A stretch of 64,000 nt of DNA from Bacillus sp. ISL-34 (GCF_018613325.1 NZ_JAGGQJ010000004.1:62001-126000); one strand, 5' to 3'. Counted from the stretch's first letter, positions 17,107 through 27,023 are shown. Numbers and translations are program-made. The notes: generated from the letters alone by a model not told the origin.

Positions 17107-17490
17107 TTGGAAATATTATATACACTGCTCATCATCTTGGGAGTGGTTATTGCGTATTCACTTTTTAATTGGTACCGCCAGCGTAAAATCGTTAAAACAT
17201 TAACACAGGACGAATTTATCGCTAACTACAGAAAAGTGCAGCTAATCGATGTGCGGGAACCGAATGATTTCGATAATGGTCATATCTTAGGCGCAAGAAA
17301 CATCCCTATGACTCAAATGAAAACCCGCTTGGTCGAAATTAGGCCGGACAAGCCTGTATACTTGTACGCTCAAAGCGAAATCATCAGCGGCAGAGCTGCA
17401 GCCATGCTATACAAAAAGGGTTACAGGGAACTTTTTCACCTAAAGGGCGGTTTCAAAATGTGGACCGGGAAAATCAAAGCAAAGAAATAA
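17107..17490 (+). CDS. yqhL: rhodanese-like protein YqhL without active-site cysteine
   Basis: A membrane-anchored rhodanese-fold protein of 127 residues, with an N-terminal helix (about 3-22), the DVREPNDFDNGHILGARNIP core (48-67) and the KGGFKMWTGKIKAKK C-terminus typical of YqhL. The active-site loop reads PVYLYAQSEIISGRAA: residue 88 is Ala (GCT) where B. subtilis YqhL has Cys. Sulfur transfer is therefore not expected. The start is TTG with GGGAG nine bases upstream; an ATG four bases earlier is in another frame. Confidence 0.9.
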   Translation: MEILYTLLIILGVVIAYSLFNWYRQRKIVKTLTQDEFIANYRKVQLIDVREPNDFDNGHILGARNIPMTQMKTRLVEIRPDKPVYLYAQSEIISGRAAAMLYKKGYRELFHLKGGFKMWTGKIKAKK

Positions 17491-17520
17491 GACCCCATCT
17501 CCGCATGGGCTCTTTTAATT
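17491..17520 (+). terminator. yqhL terminator
   Basis: GACCCCAT pairs with ATGGGCTC (one mismatch) and is followed by TTTTAATTT. Confidence 0.65.
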
Positions 17521-17582
17521 TCAATAGCTCAAGGAAAAGAAAGTTAACTGTTGGACTTTAATGAATCCTTACATAAACATGG

Positions 17583-17613
17583 AAAATCCCCGCCGGCAGG
17601 CGAGGATTTTTTC
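17583..17613 (-). terminator. gcv operon terminator
   Basis: On the minus strand AAAATCCTCGCC pairs with GGCGGGGATTTT around TGCC, 15 bases past the gcvPB stop. It could act in both directions. Confidence 0.8.
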
Positions 17614-17628
17614 GTGTAAGCTATCAGT

Positions 17629-19086
17629 CTATGCTTGATAACGCAGAACAGGTTTTCTTGCAGCAAGAGTCTCATCAAGCCGCTTTATAACGGTTGTATG
17701 CGGAGCTTCCTGGACGATTTCAGGGGTTTCTTCCGCTTCCTTGGCAATCTGGATCATCGCATCGATGAACGCATCCAGCGTTTCTTTTGATTCGGTTTCA
17801 GTCGGTTCTATCATCATTCCTTCTTCCACGTTCAACGGGAAGTAAATGGTTGGTGGATGATACCCGAAATCCAGCAATCTTTTGGCTATATCGAGAGTCC
17901 TTACCCCCAATTTCTTTTGCCGACGTCCGCTTAATACGAATTCGTGCTTACAATGACGATTATATGGCAGGTCAAAAAATGGTTCCAACCTACGCATCAT
18001 ATAATTGGCATTGATGACCGCATTCTCGGTGACGGCTTTAAGGCCATCGGGACCCATTGAACGAATGTACGTATACGCCCTCACGTTTATCCCGAAATTA
18101 CCATAATAAGGTTTTACCCTGCCAATCGATTGCGGACGATCATAATCAAGAACGAATTGCTCGCCTTGTTTGACCACAAGCGGTTTAGGCAAGTAAGGAA
18201 TCAAGTCCGCCTTCACCCCTACAGGGCCAGAACCCGGACCGCCGCCGCCATGCGGGCCTGTGAATGTTTTATGGAGATTTAAGTGAACCACATCAAAGCC
18301 CATGTCACCCGGGCGTGCTTTTGATAGGACTGCATTCAGATTGGCTCCGTCATAATAAAGCTTCCCCCCTGCTTCATGGACAAGTTGTGCCATTTCCAAA
18401 ATGTTTTCTTCAAACAATCCCAATGTATTCGGGTTCGTCAGCATCAAGGCCGCCGTATCCGGTCCGACAACACGCTTTAAATCTTCAAGGTCGACTAACC
18501 CATTTTCATCGGATTTCACTGTAATCGTTTCAAGTCCGGCAACAGTGGCAGAGGCAGGATTCGTACCATGTGCAGAATCAGGTACAATTACTTTCGTCCG
18601 CTCTGTATCGCCATTCGCTTCGTGAAAAGCGCGAATCATCATCAACCCTGTCCATTCACCGTGTGCACCTGCTGCAGGCTGTAATGTCACTTGGTCCATC
18701 CCGGTGATTTCCGTTAAGTGTTCCTGCAAATCAAATAATAGTCCCAATGCTCCCTGAACGGTAGCCGGATCTTGATATGGATGAATATGGGCAAAACCGT
18801 TGAAGCGTGCCACATTTTCATTTATTTTCGGATTATATTTCATCGTGCATGAACCTAGCGGATAAAAACCCGAATCCACCCCATGATTCCGTTTGGAAAG
18901 TGCTGTATAGTGACGCATGATATCCAGTTCTGACACCTCAGGAAGCTCTGCCTCTTCTTCACGGATGTAGTCGGCAGGAAGAATTTCTTCGAGCGGAATA
19001 GTTGCAACATCCATTTCTGGCAGACTGTACCCGATTCGACCGGAAGTACTGATTTCAAAAATGAGTGATTGATCTTGTTTATTCAT
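17629..19086 (-). CDS. gcvPB: glycine dehydrogenase (decarboxylating) subunit 2
   Basis: With GcvPA this forms the P protein of the glycine cleavage system, which decarboxylates glycine and passes the aminomethyl group to lipoyl-GcvH. The 485-residue protein binds PLP through Lys273 in [20 protein letters not shown]. The ATG at 19086 follows GGGGG and overlaps the gcvPA stop by 8 bases. Last gene of the operon. Confidence 0.97.
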   Translation of the reverse strand: MNKQDQSLIFEISTSGRIGYSLPEMDVATIPLEEILPADYIREEEAELPEVSELDIMRHYTALSKRNHGVDSGFYPLGSCTMKYNPKINENVARFNGFAHIHPYQDPATVQGALGLLFDLQEHLTEITGMDQVTLQPAAGAHGEWTGLMMIRAFHEANGDTERTKVIVPDSAHGTNPASATVAGLETITVKSDENGLVDLEDLKRVVGPDTAALMLTNPNTLGLFEENILEMAQLVHEAGGKLYYDGANLNAVLSKARPGDMGFDVVHLNLHKTFTGPHGGGGPGSGPVGVKADLIPYLPKPLVVKQGEQFVLDYDRPQSIGRVKPYYGNFGINVRAYTYIRSMGPDGLKAVTENAVINANYMMRRLEPFFDLPYNRHCKHEFVLSGRRQKKLGVRTLDIAKRLLDFGYHPPTIYFPLNVEEGMMIEPTETESKETLDAFIDAMIQIAKEAEETPEIVQEAPHTTVIKRLDETLAARKPVLRYQA

Positions 19087-20425
19087 GTTGATCCCCCAAT
19101 TCCTGCGCAAGTGCATCAATTTCTTCTTTTGTTCTAAGTTCAGTTACCGCTACCAGCATATGGTCTTTCAGCTCAGGATAAACCGTCCCTAAATCGAAGC
19201 CGCCGATCATTCCTTTTTCAAAAAGGTTTTTATTGATTTCTGAAAACGAAGCAGGCAGTTTAATGACAAATTCATTGAACGAAGGACCGTCGAATATCAC
19301 TTCCACCCCTTTTGCCATAATTGCTTTTTTCGCATAATGCGCTTTTTGAATATTTTGCACGGCCATTTCTTTAACACCCTTTTTCCCAAGCGCGGTCATT
19401 GCAACAGAAGCTGCCAAGGCATTCAAAGCTTGATTGGAACAAATGTTGGATGTGGCTTTGTCACGGCGAATGTGCTGTTCACGAGCTTGAAGCGTCAGTA
19501 CAAATCCCCTTTTACCATTTTCATCCACTGTTTGACCGACGAGTCGGCCCGGAACTTTCCGAACAAGTTTATTAGTAACGGCAAAATATCCACAATGAGG
19601 TCCACCGAATGCCGCTGGAATGCCGAATGGCTGAGCATCTCCCGTTACGATATCTGCACCGAGTTCACCAGGGGATGTCAAGGCTCCTAATGCAAGCGGA
19701 TTACTGGAAACGATAAACATGGACTTGATGCCATGAATGATTTCTTCCATTTCTTTCAATGGCTCGATGCGGCCAAAAAAGTTCGGATATTGCACGATCA
19801 CGCCCGCAATGTCATCATTCGCCAGTTCCCTTAAAGCAGCTAAGTCCGTCACACCGTCTTTAAAAGGAATTTCGACCACTTCCACGCGTTGCCCTTTCGC
19901 ATATGTCTTCACGACTTCTCTTGATTCAGGATGAACGGCTCCTGAAATGAGAATTTTCTTGCGTCGTGTCTGCCCTGAAGCAAGCATGGCTGCTTCAGCT
20001 AGCGCTGTCCCGCCGTCATACATGGAGGAGTTAGCCACATCCATTCCCGTCAATTCACATATCATCGTTTGATATTCAAAGATGGCCTGAAGCTCGCCCT
20101 GTGAAATTTCAGGCTGATAGGGTGTATAAGCCGTGTAAAATTCAGAACGGGATAGAACATGATCGACGATGACCGGTGCATAATGGTCATAAACACCCGC
20201 ACCAAGGAAGGAAGCATAGTTTTTAAGGTCCGCATTCTTGGCAGCAAGCCTTGATAATTCTTTCATTAATGCAGGTTCCGATTTAGCAGGCTTGATATCG
20301 TATTCTCCTTGAAAACGAACGCTTTCAGGAATATCATTGAAAAGTTCTTCAGCAGTTGATACCCCTATCGCTTTCAGCATTTCCTGTTTATCTTGCTCTG
20401 TCATGGGTAAATAACGATGTTTCAT
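19079..20425 (-). CDS. gcvPA: glycine dehydrogenase (decarboxylating) subunit 1
   Basis: This is the N-terminal-type subunit of the two-part P protein. The 448 residues include the conserved [12 protein letters not shown] and [20 protein letters not shown] stretches and the [19 protein letters not shown] region. It follows gcvT by 17 bases and is translationally coupled with gcvPB. Confidence 0.97.
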   Translation of the reverse strand: MKHRYLPMTEQDKQEMLKAIGVSTAEELFNDIPESVRFQGEYDIKPAKSEPALMKELSRLAAKNADLKNYASFLGAGVYDHYAPVIVDHVLSRSEFYTAYTPYQPEISQGELQAIFEYQTMICELTGMDVANSSMYDGGTALAEAAMLASGQTRRKKILISGAVHPESREVVKTYAKGQRVEVVEIPFKDGVTDLAALRELANDDIAGVIVQYPNFFGRIEPLKEMEEIIHGIKSMFIVSSNPLALGALTSPGELGADIVTGDAQPFGIPAAFGGPHCGYFAVTNKLVRKVPGRLVGQTVDENGKRGFVLTLQAREQHIRRDKATSNICSNQALNALAASVAMTALGKKGVKEMAVQNIQKAHYAKKAIMAKGVEVIFDGPSFNEFVIKLPASFSEINKNLFEKGMIGGFDLGTVYPELKDHMLVAVTELRTKEEIDALAQELGDQHE

Positions 20426-20442
20426 CTAATGACCATTCCCCT

Positions 20443-21549
20443 CTATTTACGTGGTTTTTTATAAAAAGGTGTTTGTATTATAACGGCTTTCAAACGTTTG
20501 GAACGGATTTCCACTTCGACTTCCGCATCCAGCACCGAAAATTCCTTATCAATAAGTACCAATCCCACGTTTTTCTTCAATGTTGGTGATTGGGTACCGG
20601 TCGTGACCTCGCCAATGACTTTATCACCGCTGTAGACCTTATACCCATGACGCGGAATGCCACGGTCAATCATTTCAATTCCCACAAGCTTGCGGGGAGC
20701 TCCTTTCTCCTTTTGCTCAGCAAGAACGGCTTTCCCGAAAAAGTCAACTTCCTTATCCACTTTAACCGCAAAACCAATCCCGGCTTCTATCGGGGTGATG
20801 TCCGCTGAAAGCTCCTGCCCATAGAGCGGCAGTTTCGCTTCAAAACGCAGGGTATCACGAGCACCTAAACCAATCGGCTGAACCCCCTCTTCCTTTCCGG
20901 CATCCATAATCGCCTTCCAAAGGGCAGGACCATTTCCACTGTCGCTATATATCTCAAAACCATCTTCACCAGTGTATCCAGTGCGGGATACCATCGTGGT
21001 GATACCGTTAATCATCACATTTTCCTTGAACTTGAAAAATCCAATTTCACTTAAGGCAGTATTACCCGATAGTTTTTGTAAAATCTTTTCTGCAGATGGT
21101 CCTTGAAGTGCCAGCTGTGTATAGTCACCAGATACATTCGTAATTTGGACATCTTCCGGTAAATGGGCTTGCAGCCAATTGAAATCTTTTTCTGTATTTG
21201 CTGCATTGACCACGAGCAGATAGTCGTCCTCATCCCTTTTATACACGATGAGATCGTCAACCGTGCCTCCGTTTTCATAACACATTGCGGTATATTGGGC
21301 ACCGCCCTGTTGCAGCTTTGAAATATCATTAGTCAGCATCTTCTGTAAAAAGGAAAGGCTCCCAGGACCCTTAACATCAACTTCCCCCATATGGGAAACA
21401 TCGAATAACCCCGCTTTTGTACGTACTGCTTCATGTTCGTCCTTTATACCCGAAAATTGGACAGGAAGTTCCCAGCCGCCAAAATCAATCGTTTTACCTC
21501 CGTATTCACGATAAACCTCAAATAGTGGTGTTCTTTTTAAATTGGTCAA
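20443..21549 (-). CDS. gcvT: aminomethyltransferase (glycine cleavage T protein)
   Basis: GcvT takes the aminomethyl group from lipoyl-GcvH and makes 5,10-methylene-tetrahydrofolate and ammonia. The 368-residue protein has the family motifs [24 protein letters not shown] and [20 protein letters not shown]. The start is TTG at 21549, seven bases after GAAGGGGG. It is first in the operon and follows the riboswitch leader. Confidence 0.97.
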   Translation of the reverse strand: MTNLKRTPLFEVYREYGGKTIDFGGWELPVQFSGIKDEHEAVRTKAGLFDVSHMGEVDVKGPGSLSFLQKMLTNDISKLQQGGAQYTAMCYENGGTVDDLIVYKRDEDDYLLVVNAANTEKDFNWLQAHLPEDVQITNVSGDYTQLALQGPSAEKILQKLSGNTALSEIGFFKFKENVMINGITTMVSRTGYTGEDGFEIYSDSGNGPALWKAIMDAGKEEGVQPIGLGARDTLRFEAKLPLYGQELSADITPIEAGIGFAVKVDKEVDFFGKAVLAEQKEKGAPRKLVGIEMIDRGIPRHGYKVYSGDKVIGEVTTGTQSPTLKKNVGLVLIDKEFSVLDAEVEVEIRSKRLKAVIIQTPFYKKPRK

Positions 21550-21658
21550 AAAATGACCCCCTTCAGACTTTTTTTAATTAATTGGCTTCATTATCAAAAG
21601 CTTCTTGTCATTACGCATCAGGTATATCCTGATTCATGATGTGAAAAAAGCACAAAAA

Positions 21659-21696
21659 AGGACAGAGAAAGCCCGTTTGAGCTTTTTCTCTGTCCT
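21659..21696 (-). terminator. riboswitch-controlled terminator
   Basis: On the minus strand AGGACAGAGAAA pairs with TTTCTCTGTCCT, followed by TTTTTTGTG. The first arm overlaps the 3' strand of the second aptamer's closing stem (CAGAG pairing with CTCTG), so aptamer folding and the terminator exclude each other. Confidence 0.85.
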
Positions 21697-21875
21697 GAAA
21701 CCTGAAAGTTTACCTATGTAATAGGTTTTCCCCTTTGGTGGCCGTCCCAAAACGGGCGGCGCTCTCCAGAGTTGCGTCCAATAAGAGTTCTTTTGCCTGA
21801 GAGATTCACTGCTAAGTTTGCTCCTTCGGCGCTACATCCGTAGTCTCTCCCCTTATCTTCACCCGCATATAAATG
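21690..21875 (-). promoter_or_regulatory. tandem glycine riboswitch
   Basis: Two glycine aptamers are arranged in series on the minus strand. Aptamer 1 shows GGGGAGAGACTACGG, GCGCCGAAGGAGCAAAC and ATCTCTCAGGCAAAAG; aptamer 2 shows CTCTGGAGAGCGCC, GGCCACCAAAGGGGAAAAC and CTTTCAGGTTTCAGGAC. Both have the conserved cores of the gcvT RNA motif. Glycine binding should stabilise aptamer 2, prevent the terminator at 21659-21696 and turn on gcvT-gcvPA-gcvPB, as known for Bacillus. Confidence 0.95.
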
Positions 21876-22111
21876 GTCTACCAATGAAAGTAAGCGAACA
21901 AGCCCCAAGCATCGGTAAAGCCTCTGAGCATCATGGAATGCATTCTCTGCCAATTCTCCTAAAACTTCAGAAACCGTTAGATTGGTCTCCTTCAGTAATC
22001 TTGGATAAATTGGGAACCTATAGCCCATACTAAGAAAACGCGAACTGAAAAAATCGATGTACAAAAATTCTTTGTAGCGTTTGGAAATTGGAATTTTCTA
22101 AATATACTTAT

Positions 22112-22140
22112 ATCCTACCCTAAGAAACTTATCTCTGCAA
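22112..22140 (-). promoter_or_regulatory. candidate promoter of the gcv leader
   Basis: On the minus strand TTGCAG, 17 bases and TAGGAT form a possible SigA promoter. If used, it gives an unusually long leader of about 230 bases before the first glycine aptamer; a closer promoter was not evident. Confidence 0.4.
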
Positions 22141-22237
22141 TATCTTTTGAAGAGAAATATTTTTCTTACTTCACATATGAAATGTTCGGTTTTTGACCTT
22201 ATATTAAGGAAATTATGATAAGAGGGAGTTTTTTTCT

Positions 22238-23926
22238 ATGAAAATCAATATATCCTTCAATTCTGAATGGAATGACGAGTTTCTGCAAAAGATGGAAAAT
22301 GACGGTCCATGGGGAAATTGGGAGCTTTATAAGCTAGCGGTTCAAATGGAGGAAAATCTTATCATCCCTGATTTTGAAGGTTTACAGGCGCCCAAGCACC
22401 TTCCGCAGTTAACCCCGCTTCCCCATCAATTGGAAGCAGCCAAGCAAGTTGTGGAAAAGATGAATGGGAAGGCCATTTTAGCTGATGAGGTAGGGCTCGG
22501 AAAAACAATTGAAGCAGGCTTGATCCTAAAAGAGTATATGATTAGGGGCCTTGTAAAAAAAGTATTGATCCTTGTTCCGGCTTCCCTTGTCACACAATGG
22601 GCTTTTGAATTGAATACCAAGTTTCATATTCCGGCAGTCGTTCAGAGAAAAAGCTATGTCTGGGACTCCTGTGATGTGGTCATTTCATCCATTGATACAG
22701 CGAAACGCGCTCCACATCGAGATATCATTTTCAATCAGGAATATGACTTCATCATCATTGATGAAGCTCATAAACTTAAAAATAATAAGACGAAGAACTA
22801 TGAATTCGTCCAAAATCTGAAAAAGAAGTTTTGTTTACTCCTGACAGCCACTCCGATTCAAAATAAAGTCGAGGAAATCTTTCACCTCGTTTCGTTATTG
22901 AAACCGGGCCACTTGGGAAATGCCTCACTTTTTTCGGAAAAGTATAAAGGGAAAGGCCGAAACATAATTGAAGATGAACACCTAAAGGAACTTGTCAACA
23001 CTGTCATGATTCGAAACCGACGGGCCGATACTGGTATTGAATGGACAAAACGGCATGTGGAGACCATCACCATTGAATTTTCTCCAACGGAACAAGCATT
23101 GTACGATGCTGTTTCCAAATTCAAACCTATTTCTGATGGATCAAAAGGAAGCGCCTTTTCGGCCCTCACTCTCCAAAGGGAAGCATGCAGCAGCAGAGAG
23201 GCGGTCTTTTATACATTAAAGAATATGAAAGAAAAATATGATCAGCCTTCCCCTGACTTTTTGGCGAAGCTCGATGATTTATTTTCTAAAGTGAATGAAA
23301 CGGTTCAGAACTCCAAGGCTGAAAAAGCTTTGGAATTGATCAAGAAAATTGATGACAAAGTCATTATCTTTACCGAATACCGGGCGACCCAGCTATATCT
23401 ACAATGGTACCTACAGCAGAATGGAATTTCTTCAGTTCCTTTCCGAGGCGGTTTTAAGCGCGGAAAGAAAGACTGGATGCGAGAATTATTCCAAAAAAAT
23501 ATACAGGTATTAATTGCAACAGAAGCTGGCGGGGAAGGGATAAACCTTCAGTTTTGCCATCATTTGATTAATTTTGACCTGCCATGGAACCCGATGAGGC
23601 TCGAACAGAGGATTGGACGGATTCACCGCCTTGGTCAGGAAGAAGATGTGATGATTTATAACTTTGCTACGAAAAATACAGTAGAAGAACATATTCTGAA
23701 GTTACTTTACGAAAAAATTAATTTATTTGAAAAAGTAATTGGTGAATTGGATGATATTCTATCCAAACTGGATATTAACAACATTGAAGAATATTTGATT
23801 GATGTGGTCGGCGAGTCCAAAACAGAGGGCGAAATGAAAATTAAGATGGATAATTTTTCATCGTTAATCCAATTCGCTCAATCAATGAAGGAAGGTGAGG
23901 TTCATGCAGCAACGGGAAATTCATGA
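22238..23926 (+). CDS. yqhH: SNF2-type DEAD/DEAH helicase YqhH
   Basis: A Swi2/Snf2-like ATPase of 562 residues. Walker A is DEVGLGKT (83-90), the DEAH box is at 175-178 in IIIDEAHKL, motif III is LLLTATPIQN near 206, and the helicase C-terminal motifs ATEAGGEGINLQFCHHLINFDLPWNP and QRIGRIHRLGQ lie near 430-465. Its cellular role in Bacillus is not known. It overlaps yqhG by 23 bases, so the two are probably co-translated. The promoter lies in the divergent gap with the gcv leader. Confidence 0.93.
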   Translation: MKINISFNSEWNDEFLQKMENDGPWGNWELYKLAVQMEENLIIPDFEGLQAPKHLPQLTPLPHQLEAAKQVVEKMNGKAILADEVGLGKTIEAGLILKEYMIRGLVKKVLILVPASLVTQWAFELNTKFHIPAVVQRKSYVWDSCDVVISSIDTAKRAPHRDIIFNQEYDFIIIDEAHKLKNNKTKNYEFVQNLKKKFCLLLTATPIQNKVEEIFHLVSLLKPGHLGNASLFSEKYKGKGRNIIEDEHLKELVNTVMIRNRRADTGIEWTKRHVETITIEFSPTEQALYDAVSKFKPISDGSKGSAFSALTLQREACSSREAVFYTLKNMKEKYDQPSPDFLAKLDDLFSKVNETVQNSKAEKALELIKKIDDKVIIFTEYRATQLYLQWYLQQNGISSVPFRGGFKRGKKDWMRELFQKNIQVLIATEAGGEGINLQFCHHLINFDLPWNPMRLEQRIGRIHRLGQEEDVMIYNFATKNTVEEHILKLLYEKINLFEKVIGELDDILSKLDINNIEEYLIDVVGESKTEGEMKIKMDNFSSLIQFAQSMKEGEVHAATGNS

Positions 23927-24701
23927 TTTTTTAATAACTTACTTTAAAGCAAACGATTGTGAAATACTGGATAATACACCAACCCACCTTACAGTCCAAT
24001 TGACGATTGAAATGGATAAAGAATTAATGAACAGACCCTTTTATTGGCATTATCTAGAAAAAACAGGTGGCGTTCCAAACCCGGCACGGATGACTTTCAT
24101 TACCGATCCAGAACAAGCTCCATCCGATTTAAAGGGAGAAATGATTCATTTTGGCTCCCCTCGCCTTCATCAGATTATTCAATCCACCAAAAAGCTGGCA
24201 GGGTATACTAGACTTTTTGAGGATACCCCTCCATCAAAAGGGGGAAATAACCCTTTGTATCCTTGGCTAACCCTGAATGTGAAAATATCCTATCAATGTG
24301 ACCGTAAAAAGGATACCTTCATGTCGATCGGACTGAATTTAATCTCAGGTGAGATCATGGAAAGGTTTCACCATCGGGTTTTACCGATAAAGGTCACCCC
24401 AAAAATACCGGATTACTCCTTTACGCTTTCACCGCTCATCATGCCCAAGAGCGGATTGGCAAGACTGGATACATACATCAGAACCAGTTTCGAGGATGAT
24501 GACCATTCCTGGGCGGAAGAAGCAATGCTTCGCTGGCAGAATGACTTGAATTTATTGGAGCATTTTTACAAGGATATGGAAGAAAAAAGTGAGAGCTATT
24601 TTACCGAAAAAGATGCCTTAAAAGCTCAATATGAACCCAACATCCGAATATCCATCATCAACGGAGGATTATTTTACCTTTCAGATAGGGCGTTGGGATA
24701 A
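23904..24701 (+). CDS. yqhG: YqhG family protein
   Basis: A 265-residue soluble protein conserved next to yqhH in Bacillus, function unknown. It contains the family stretch MDKELMNRPFYWHYLEKTGG near residue 35. The ATG at 23904 follows AAGGTGAGG; a GTG nine bases earlier overlaps that site. Overlap with yqhH suggests a joint role. In B. subtilis sinI-sinR-tasA follows this gene; here yqzE does. Confidence 0.92.
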   Translation: MQQREIHDFLITYFKANDCEILDNTPTHLTVQLTIEMDKELMNRPFYWHYLEKTGGVPNPARMTFITDPEQAPSDLKGEMIHFGSPRLHQIIQSTKKLAGYTRLFEDTPPSKGGNNPLYPWLTLNVKISYQCDRKKDTFMSIGLNLISGEIMERFHHRVLPIKVTPKIPDYSFTLSPLIMPKSGLARLDTYIRTSFEDDDHSWAEEAMLRWQNDLNLLEHFYKDMEEKSESYFTEKDALKAQYEPNIRISIINGGLFYLSDRALG

Positions 24702-24716
24702 GTAAATAACGATAAA

Positions 24717-24750
24717 AAACAGATGTCCTAAGTTCAGGACATCTGTTTTA
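24717..24750. terminator. bidirectional terminator yqhG/yqzE
   Basis: AACAGATGTCCT pairs with AGGACATCTGTT and is flanked by an A run and a TTTATTTTTT tract, so it can serve both converging genes. Confidence 0.85.
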
Positions 24751-24933
24751 TTTTTTGATATTTTTCCTAACGAACATCGACAAAGCAAAAGGGACAATAC
24801 CAAACCAAAGGGACATACCATGATTTTTATCCTCTTTTCTATGACGGCGCTTTTCTTTTCGTTCTTTTTTCGTCAGATTAAAATACTCGACAAGCTGCTG
24901 CGTCAGATATTTAATATAAGCGTTTGTAGACAT
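24748..24933 (-). CDS. yqzE: YqzE family protein
   Basis: A 61-residue protein with the family N-terminus STNAYIKYLTQQLVEYFN, a basic middle (KKERKEKRRHRK) and a C-terminal hydrophobic helix (about 41-55). It lies after comGG as in B. subtilis, where it is transcribed with the comG operon. Function unknown. Confidence 0.88.
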   Translation of the reverse strand: MSTNAYIKYLTQQLVEYFNLTKKERKEKRRHRKEDKNHGMSLWFGIVPFALSMFVRKNIKK

Positions 24934-25050
24934 ATAAAATCATCACCCTATGCAAAGTATGCCCGGTTTACGCTGCTTTTATTCCTTCCCTTGTTCCCTG
25001 AACAGATGTACCTGTCGCTTTCCATTTTAAAAGGGTGTTGATTTTGCGCA

Positions 25051-25452
25051 TTACACAGCATACTTTTCCAACCATTCTTTCACTTTTCCCGCTTCTTTAT
25101 CGTATTGAATGATGACCCTTCCCTCGCGGTTATTTTTAGTCGTGGAAGAAAACTCGATATAGACATAAGGACCTTCTTCCTTCAATAAGGAATACCGCAC
25201 CACACCATTGGGATATGAAATTTCCCCCTGGATGATTTTTGGGATCTCTTCGCCCCACTCTGCCGTTACATCCTTGATCGCTAGATGGACAAGATGGTCG
25301 GCCACAAGCGATTCTTCCACTTCCTTATAAAACTTTTTATCAATGATAAACTGATCGATCATTAGTATCGTGAACATGATGAAAACACTCGCTATAATCA
25401 TGACCATCGGGAAAACGACTCCTTTTTGATTATTCATCGGCTTTCGTGACAT
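25051..25452 (-). CDS. comGG: competence protein ComGG
   Basis: A minor pseudopilin of the DNA-uptake pilus. The 133-residue protein has an N-terminal hydrophobic helix (about 12-32) after the NNQKGVVFPMV motif and lacks a good prepilin peptidase site, as ComGG does in B. subtilis. Its start overlaps comGF by 23 bases and has a poorly spaced AGGA, so a downstream ATG at 25437 is an alternative. Confidence 0.88.
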   Translation of the reverse strand: MSRKPMNNQKGVVFPMVMIIASVFIMFTILMIDQFIIDKKFYKEVEESLVADHLVHLAIKDVTAEWGEEIPKIIQGEISYPNGVVRYSLLKEEGPYVYIEFSSTTKNNREGRVIIQYDKEAGKVKEWLEKYAV

Positions 25453-25912
25453 TCCTAAAGAAAGGATGAAATCTTCGACTGAAAGTAGTCCCTGCTTTAT
25501 CGGTTATATTTATAACAATGACACTGCCATCCTTCTCAACCCGGAATTCCGAAATGTTCTGCAAGATGACCTCGTGCCCCATACCATTCACTTGTCTTCG
25601 GACCTTATCTTCATATTGTTCAAACGATGATAGTTGTTCATCTGAAAGAAGCAAATATAATTTTTCCCCCTTTACCTCCTGAACTTTGGAACTCCGGACC
25701 TCCTGCTTCATTTGCATGGTAAAGACCTCCCACTCTTTAGGATGCAATTTATCAACGGACCCCATCTGGGTGTGAATGATTGAAAAAAGCTGTAGAACAA
25801 AAAGGGACGTCGTCATTAAAATCATTAAAGAAAAAAGCATTTCGATCATCGTAAAGCCATCATTTTTTCGCAGCATCACAAATGGATTCAAGATTACCCG
25901 ATTCATCTTCAT
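25430..25912 (-). CDS. comGF: competence protein ComGF
   Basis: A pseudopilin-like protein of the competence pilus. The ATG at 25912 (GAAGGG ten bases upstream) gives 160 residues; an upstream TTG at 25930 overlaps the ribosome site. The prepilin motif KNDGFTMIEMLFSLMIL is at about residues 16-32, with processing expected after Gly. It overlaps comGE by about 50 bases, so the start could also be the GTG/ATG near 25879. Confidence 0.88.
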   Translation of the reverse strand: MKMNRVILNPFVMLRKNDGFTMIEMLFSLMILMTTSLFVLQLFSIIHTQMGSVDKLHPKEWEVFTMQMKQEVRSSKVQEVKGEKLYLLLSDEQLSSFEQYEDKVRRQVNGMGHEVILQNISEFRVEKDGSVIVINITDKAGTTFSRRFHPFFRNVTKADE

Positions 25913-26198
25913 AACGTACACACCCTTCAATCATCCCCGGGAAATCCCCTTGGTCCTTCCAAACCAATTCATAGGATCTTTTTTTGTAAATGATTTCCTG
26001 ACCAATTGCTTGTATCTCCCCATCCATGAACGCCGTCAATCTTTCATATAATAAATGGTGGGCTTCTGTCCTTACGGCAATATCTTTCCGATGCGTCATT
26101 AACTCTTCAAGAATCGGTAAAATGGCAAGGATCAGGAAAATACAAACGGAAAACGCGGCCATCAGCTCAAGGTAAACGTAACCTTTACAATTTCTCAA
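25860..26198 (-). CDS. comGE: competence protein ComGE
   Basis: A minor pseudopilin. A TTG at 26198 with GGGAGG seven bases upstream gives 112 residues beginning RNCKGYVYLELMAAF, which aligns with the prepilin start of ComGE. The longer open frame upstream lies inside comGD. The family is poorly conserved, so the name rests partly on position five in comGA-GG. Confidence 0.85.
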   Translation of the reverse strand: MRNCKGYVYLELMAAFSVCIFLILAILPILEELMTHRKDIAVRTEAHHLLYERLTAFMDGEIQAIGQEIIYKKRSYELVWKDQGDFPGMIEGCVRYEDESGNLESICDAAKK

Positions 26199-26628
26199 TC
26201 CTGAACCTCCCTTTACCGATATTGAGGACCAATTTATACTTTCCTTTTGACGTGTCAATCATAATCGTTCCGGCTTTTGAAGCATTTCCATACTGATTAA
26301 AATGGAAGCTGAACCCCAAAGTGCCACTTAAAAACTGTATATCCTTTGGTATGCTTCTCTCTAGAACGATCCCCTCCTTATAAGACGAAACGGTATAAAC
26401 CTTTTTGGCATTATCAATATGGAGGTAAATCAAGCTCTCATGACTGATGGCATACTGCTGTGCATAGAAGAGATCTTCATGGAATTGAGAAAGAAATAGC
26501 CTATTTTCCATGCCTTTAGTGAAGCTAGGATAAAGATTTGGACCGATGGAAATCAGGAGTACAAAAATAACGAGGACAATAAGGGTTTCAGATAGTGTAT
26601 AGCCCCCATTGGAATGCCGTATATTCAC
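26185..26628 (-). CDS. comGD: competence protein ComGD
   Basis: A pseudopilin of the DNA-uptake pilus. A GTG at 26628 gives 147 residues starting NIRHSNGGYTLSETLIVLV, similar to the ComGD start in B. subtilis; AGGAG lies only a few bases upstream. Prepilin processing is expected after the Gly-Gly pair. It overlaps comGC and comGE slightly. Confidence 0.88.
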   Translation of the reverse strand: MNIRHSNGGYTLSETLIVLVIFVLLISIGPNLYPSFTKGMENRLFLSQFHEDLFYAQQYAISHESLIYLHIDNAKKVYTVSSYKEGIVLERSIPKDIQFLSGTLGFSFHFNQYGNASKAGTIMIDTSKGKYKLVLNIGKGRFRIEKL

Positions 26629-26635
26629 TTCTCTC

Positions 26636-26947
26636 CTACTCAACGACCGTTATCTTTCCTTTACTATCCAAACTAATATCATCCCCATTAGGACAGGATG
26701 TCTGTTTGAGATAGCCTTGACTTTCCAATTCACCGATACTTCCGGGCAGTTTACCATTGTCGATCTCATATGCCTGTACCTGTGCTTGGGCCATCTTCAC
26801 GAAAGCTTCACATCCTTTAGACTGGATCGTGGATTGGTTCTTCGTAATATTGGGGATTGTGATGATCAAAAGGATGGATATTACCAGTAAGACGATAAGC
26901 ATTTCAATTAGTGTAAAACCACGTTCATTCATCACTTTCTTCAACAT
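26636..26947 (-). CDS. comGC: major competence pseudopilin ComGC
   Basis: The main subunit of the competence pilus. The ATG at 26947 has AGGAG nine bases upstream and gives 103 residues. Residues 6-30 show the prepilin cleavage motif NERGFTLIEMLIVLLVISIL with Glu5 of the mature protein. Two cysteines (CEAF and TSCPNG) are in place for the intramolecular disulfide known in ComGC. Confidence 0.94.
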   Translation of the reverse strand: MLKKVMNERGFTLIEMLIVLLVISILLIITIPNITKNQSTIQSKGCEAFVKMAQAQVQAYEIDNGKLPGSIGELESQGYLKQTSCPNGDDISLDSKGKITVVE

Positions 26948-27023
26948 ATCATCATGCTCCTGAAACCATCTGAATACTAGATGACCTTCGAGCACTTTCA
27001 CCTCCGGAATACAAAATAAAATC

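Noticed and set aside
21714-22064. 116-residue minus-strand open frame over the glycine riboswitch
   Set aside because: It runs through both aptamers, has no ribosome site, and the conserved RNA explains the sequence; kept only as a leader observation.
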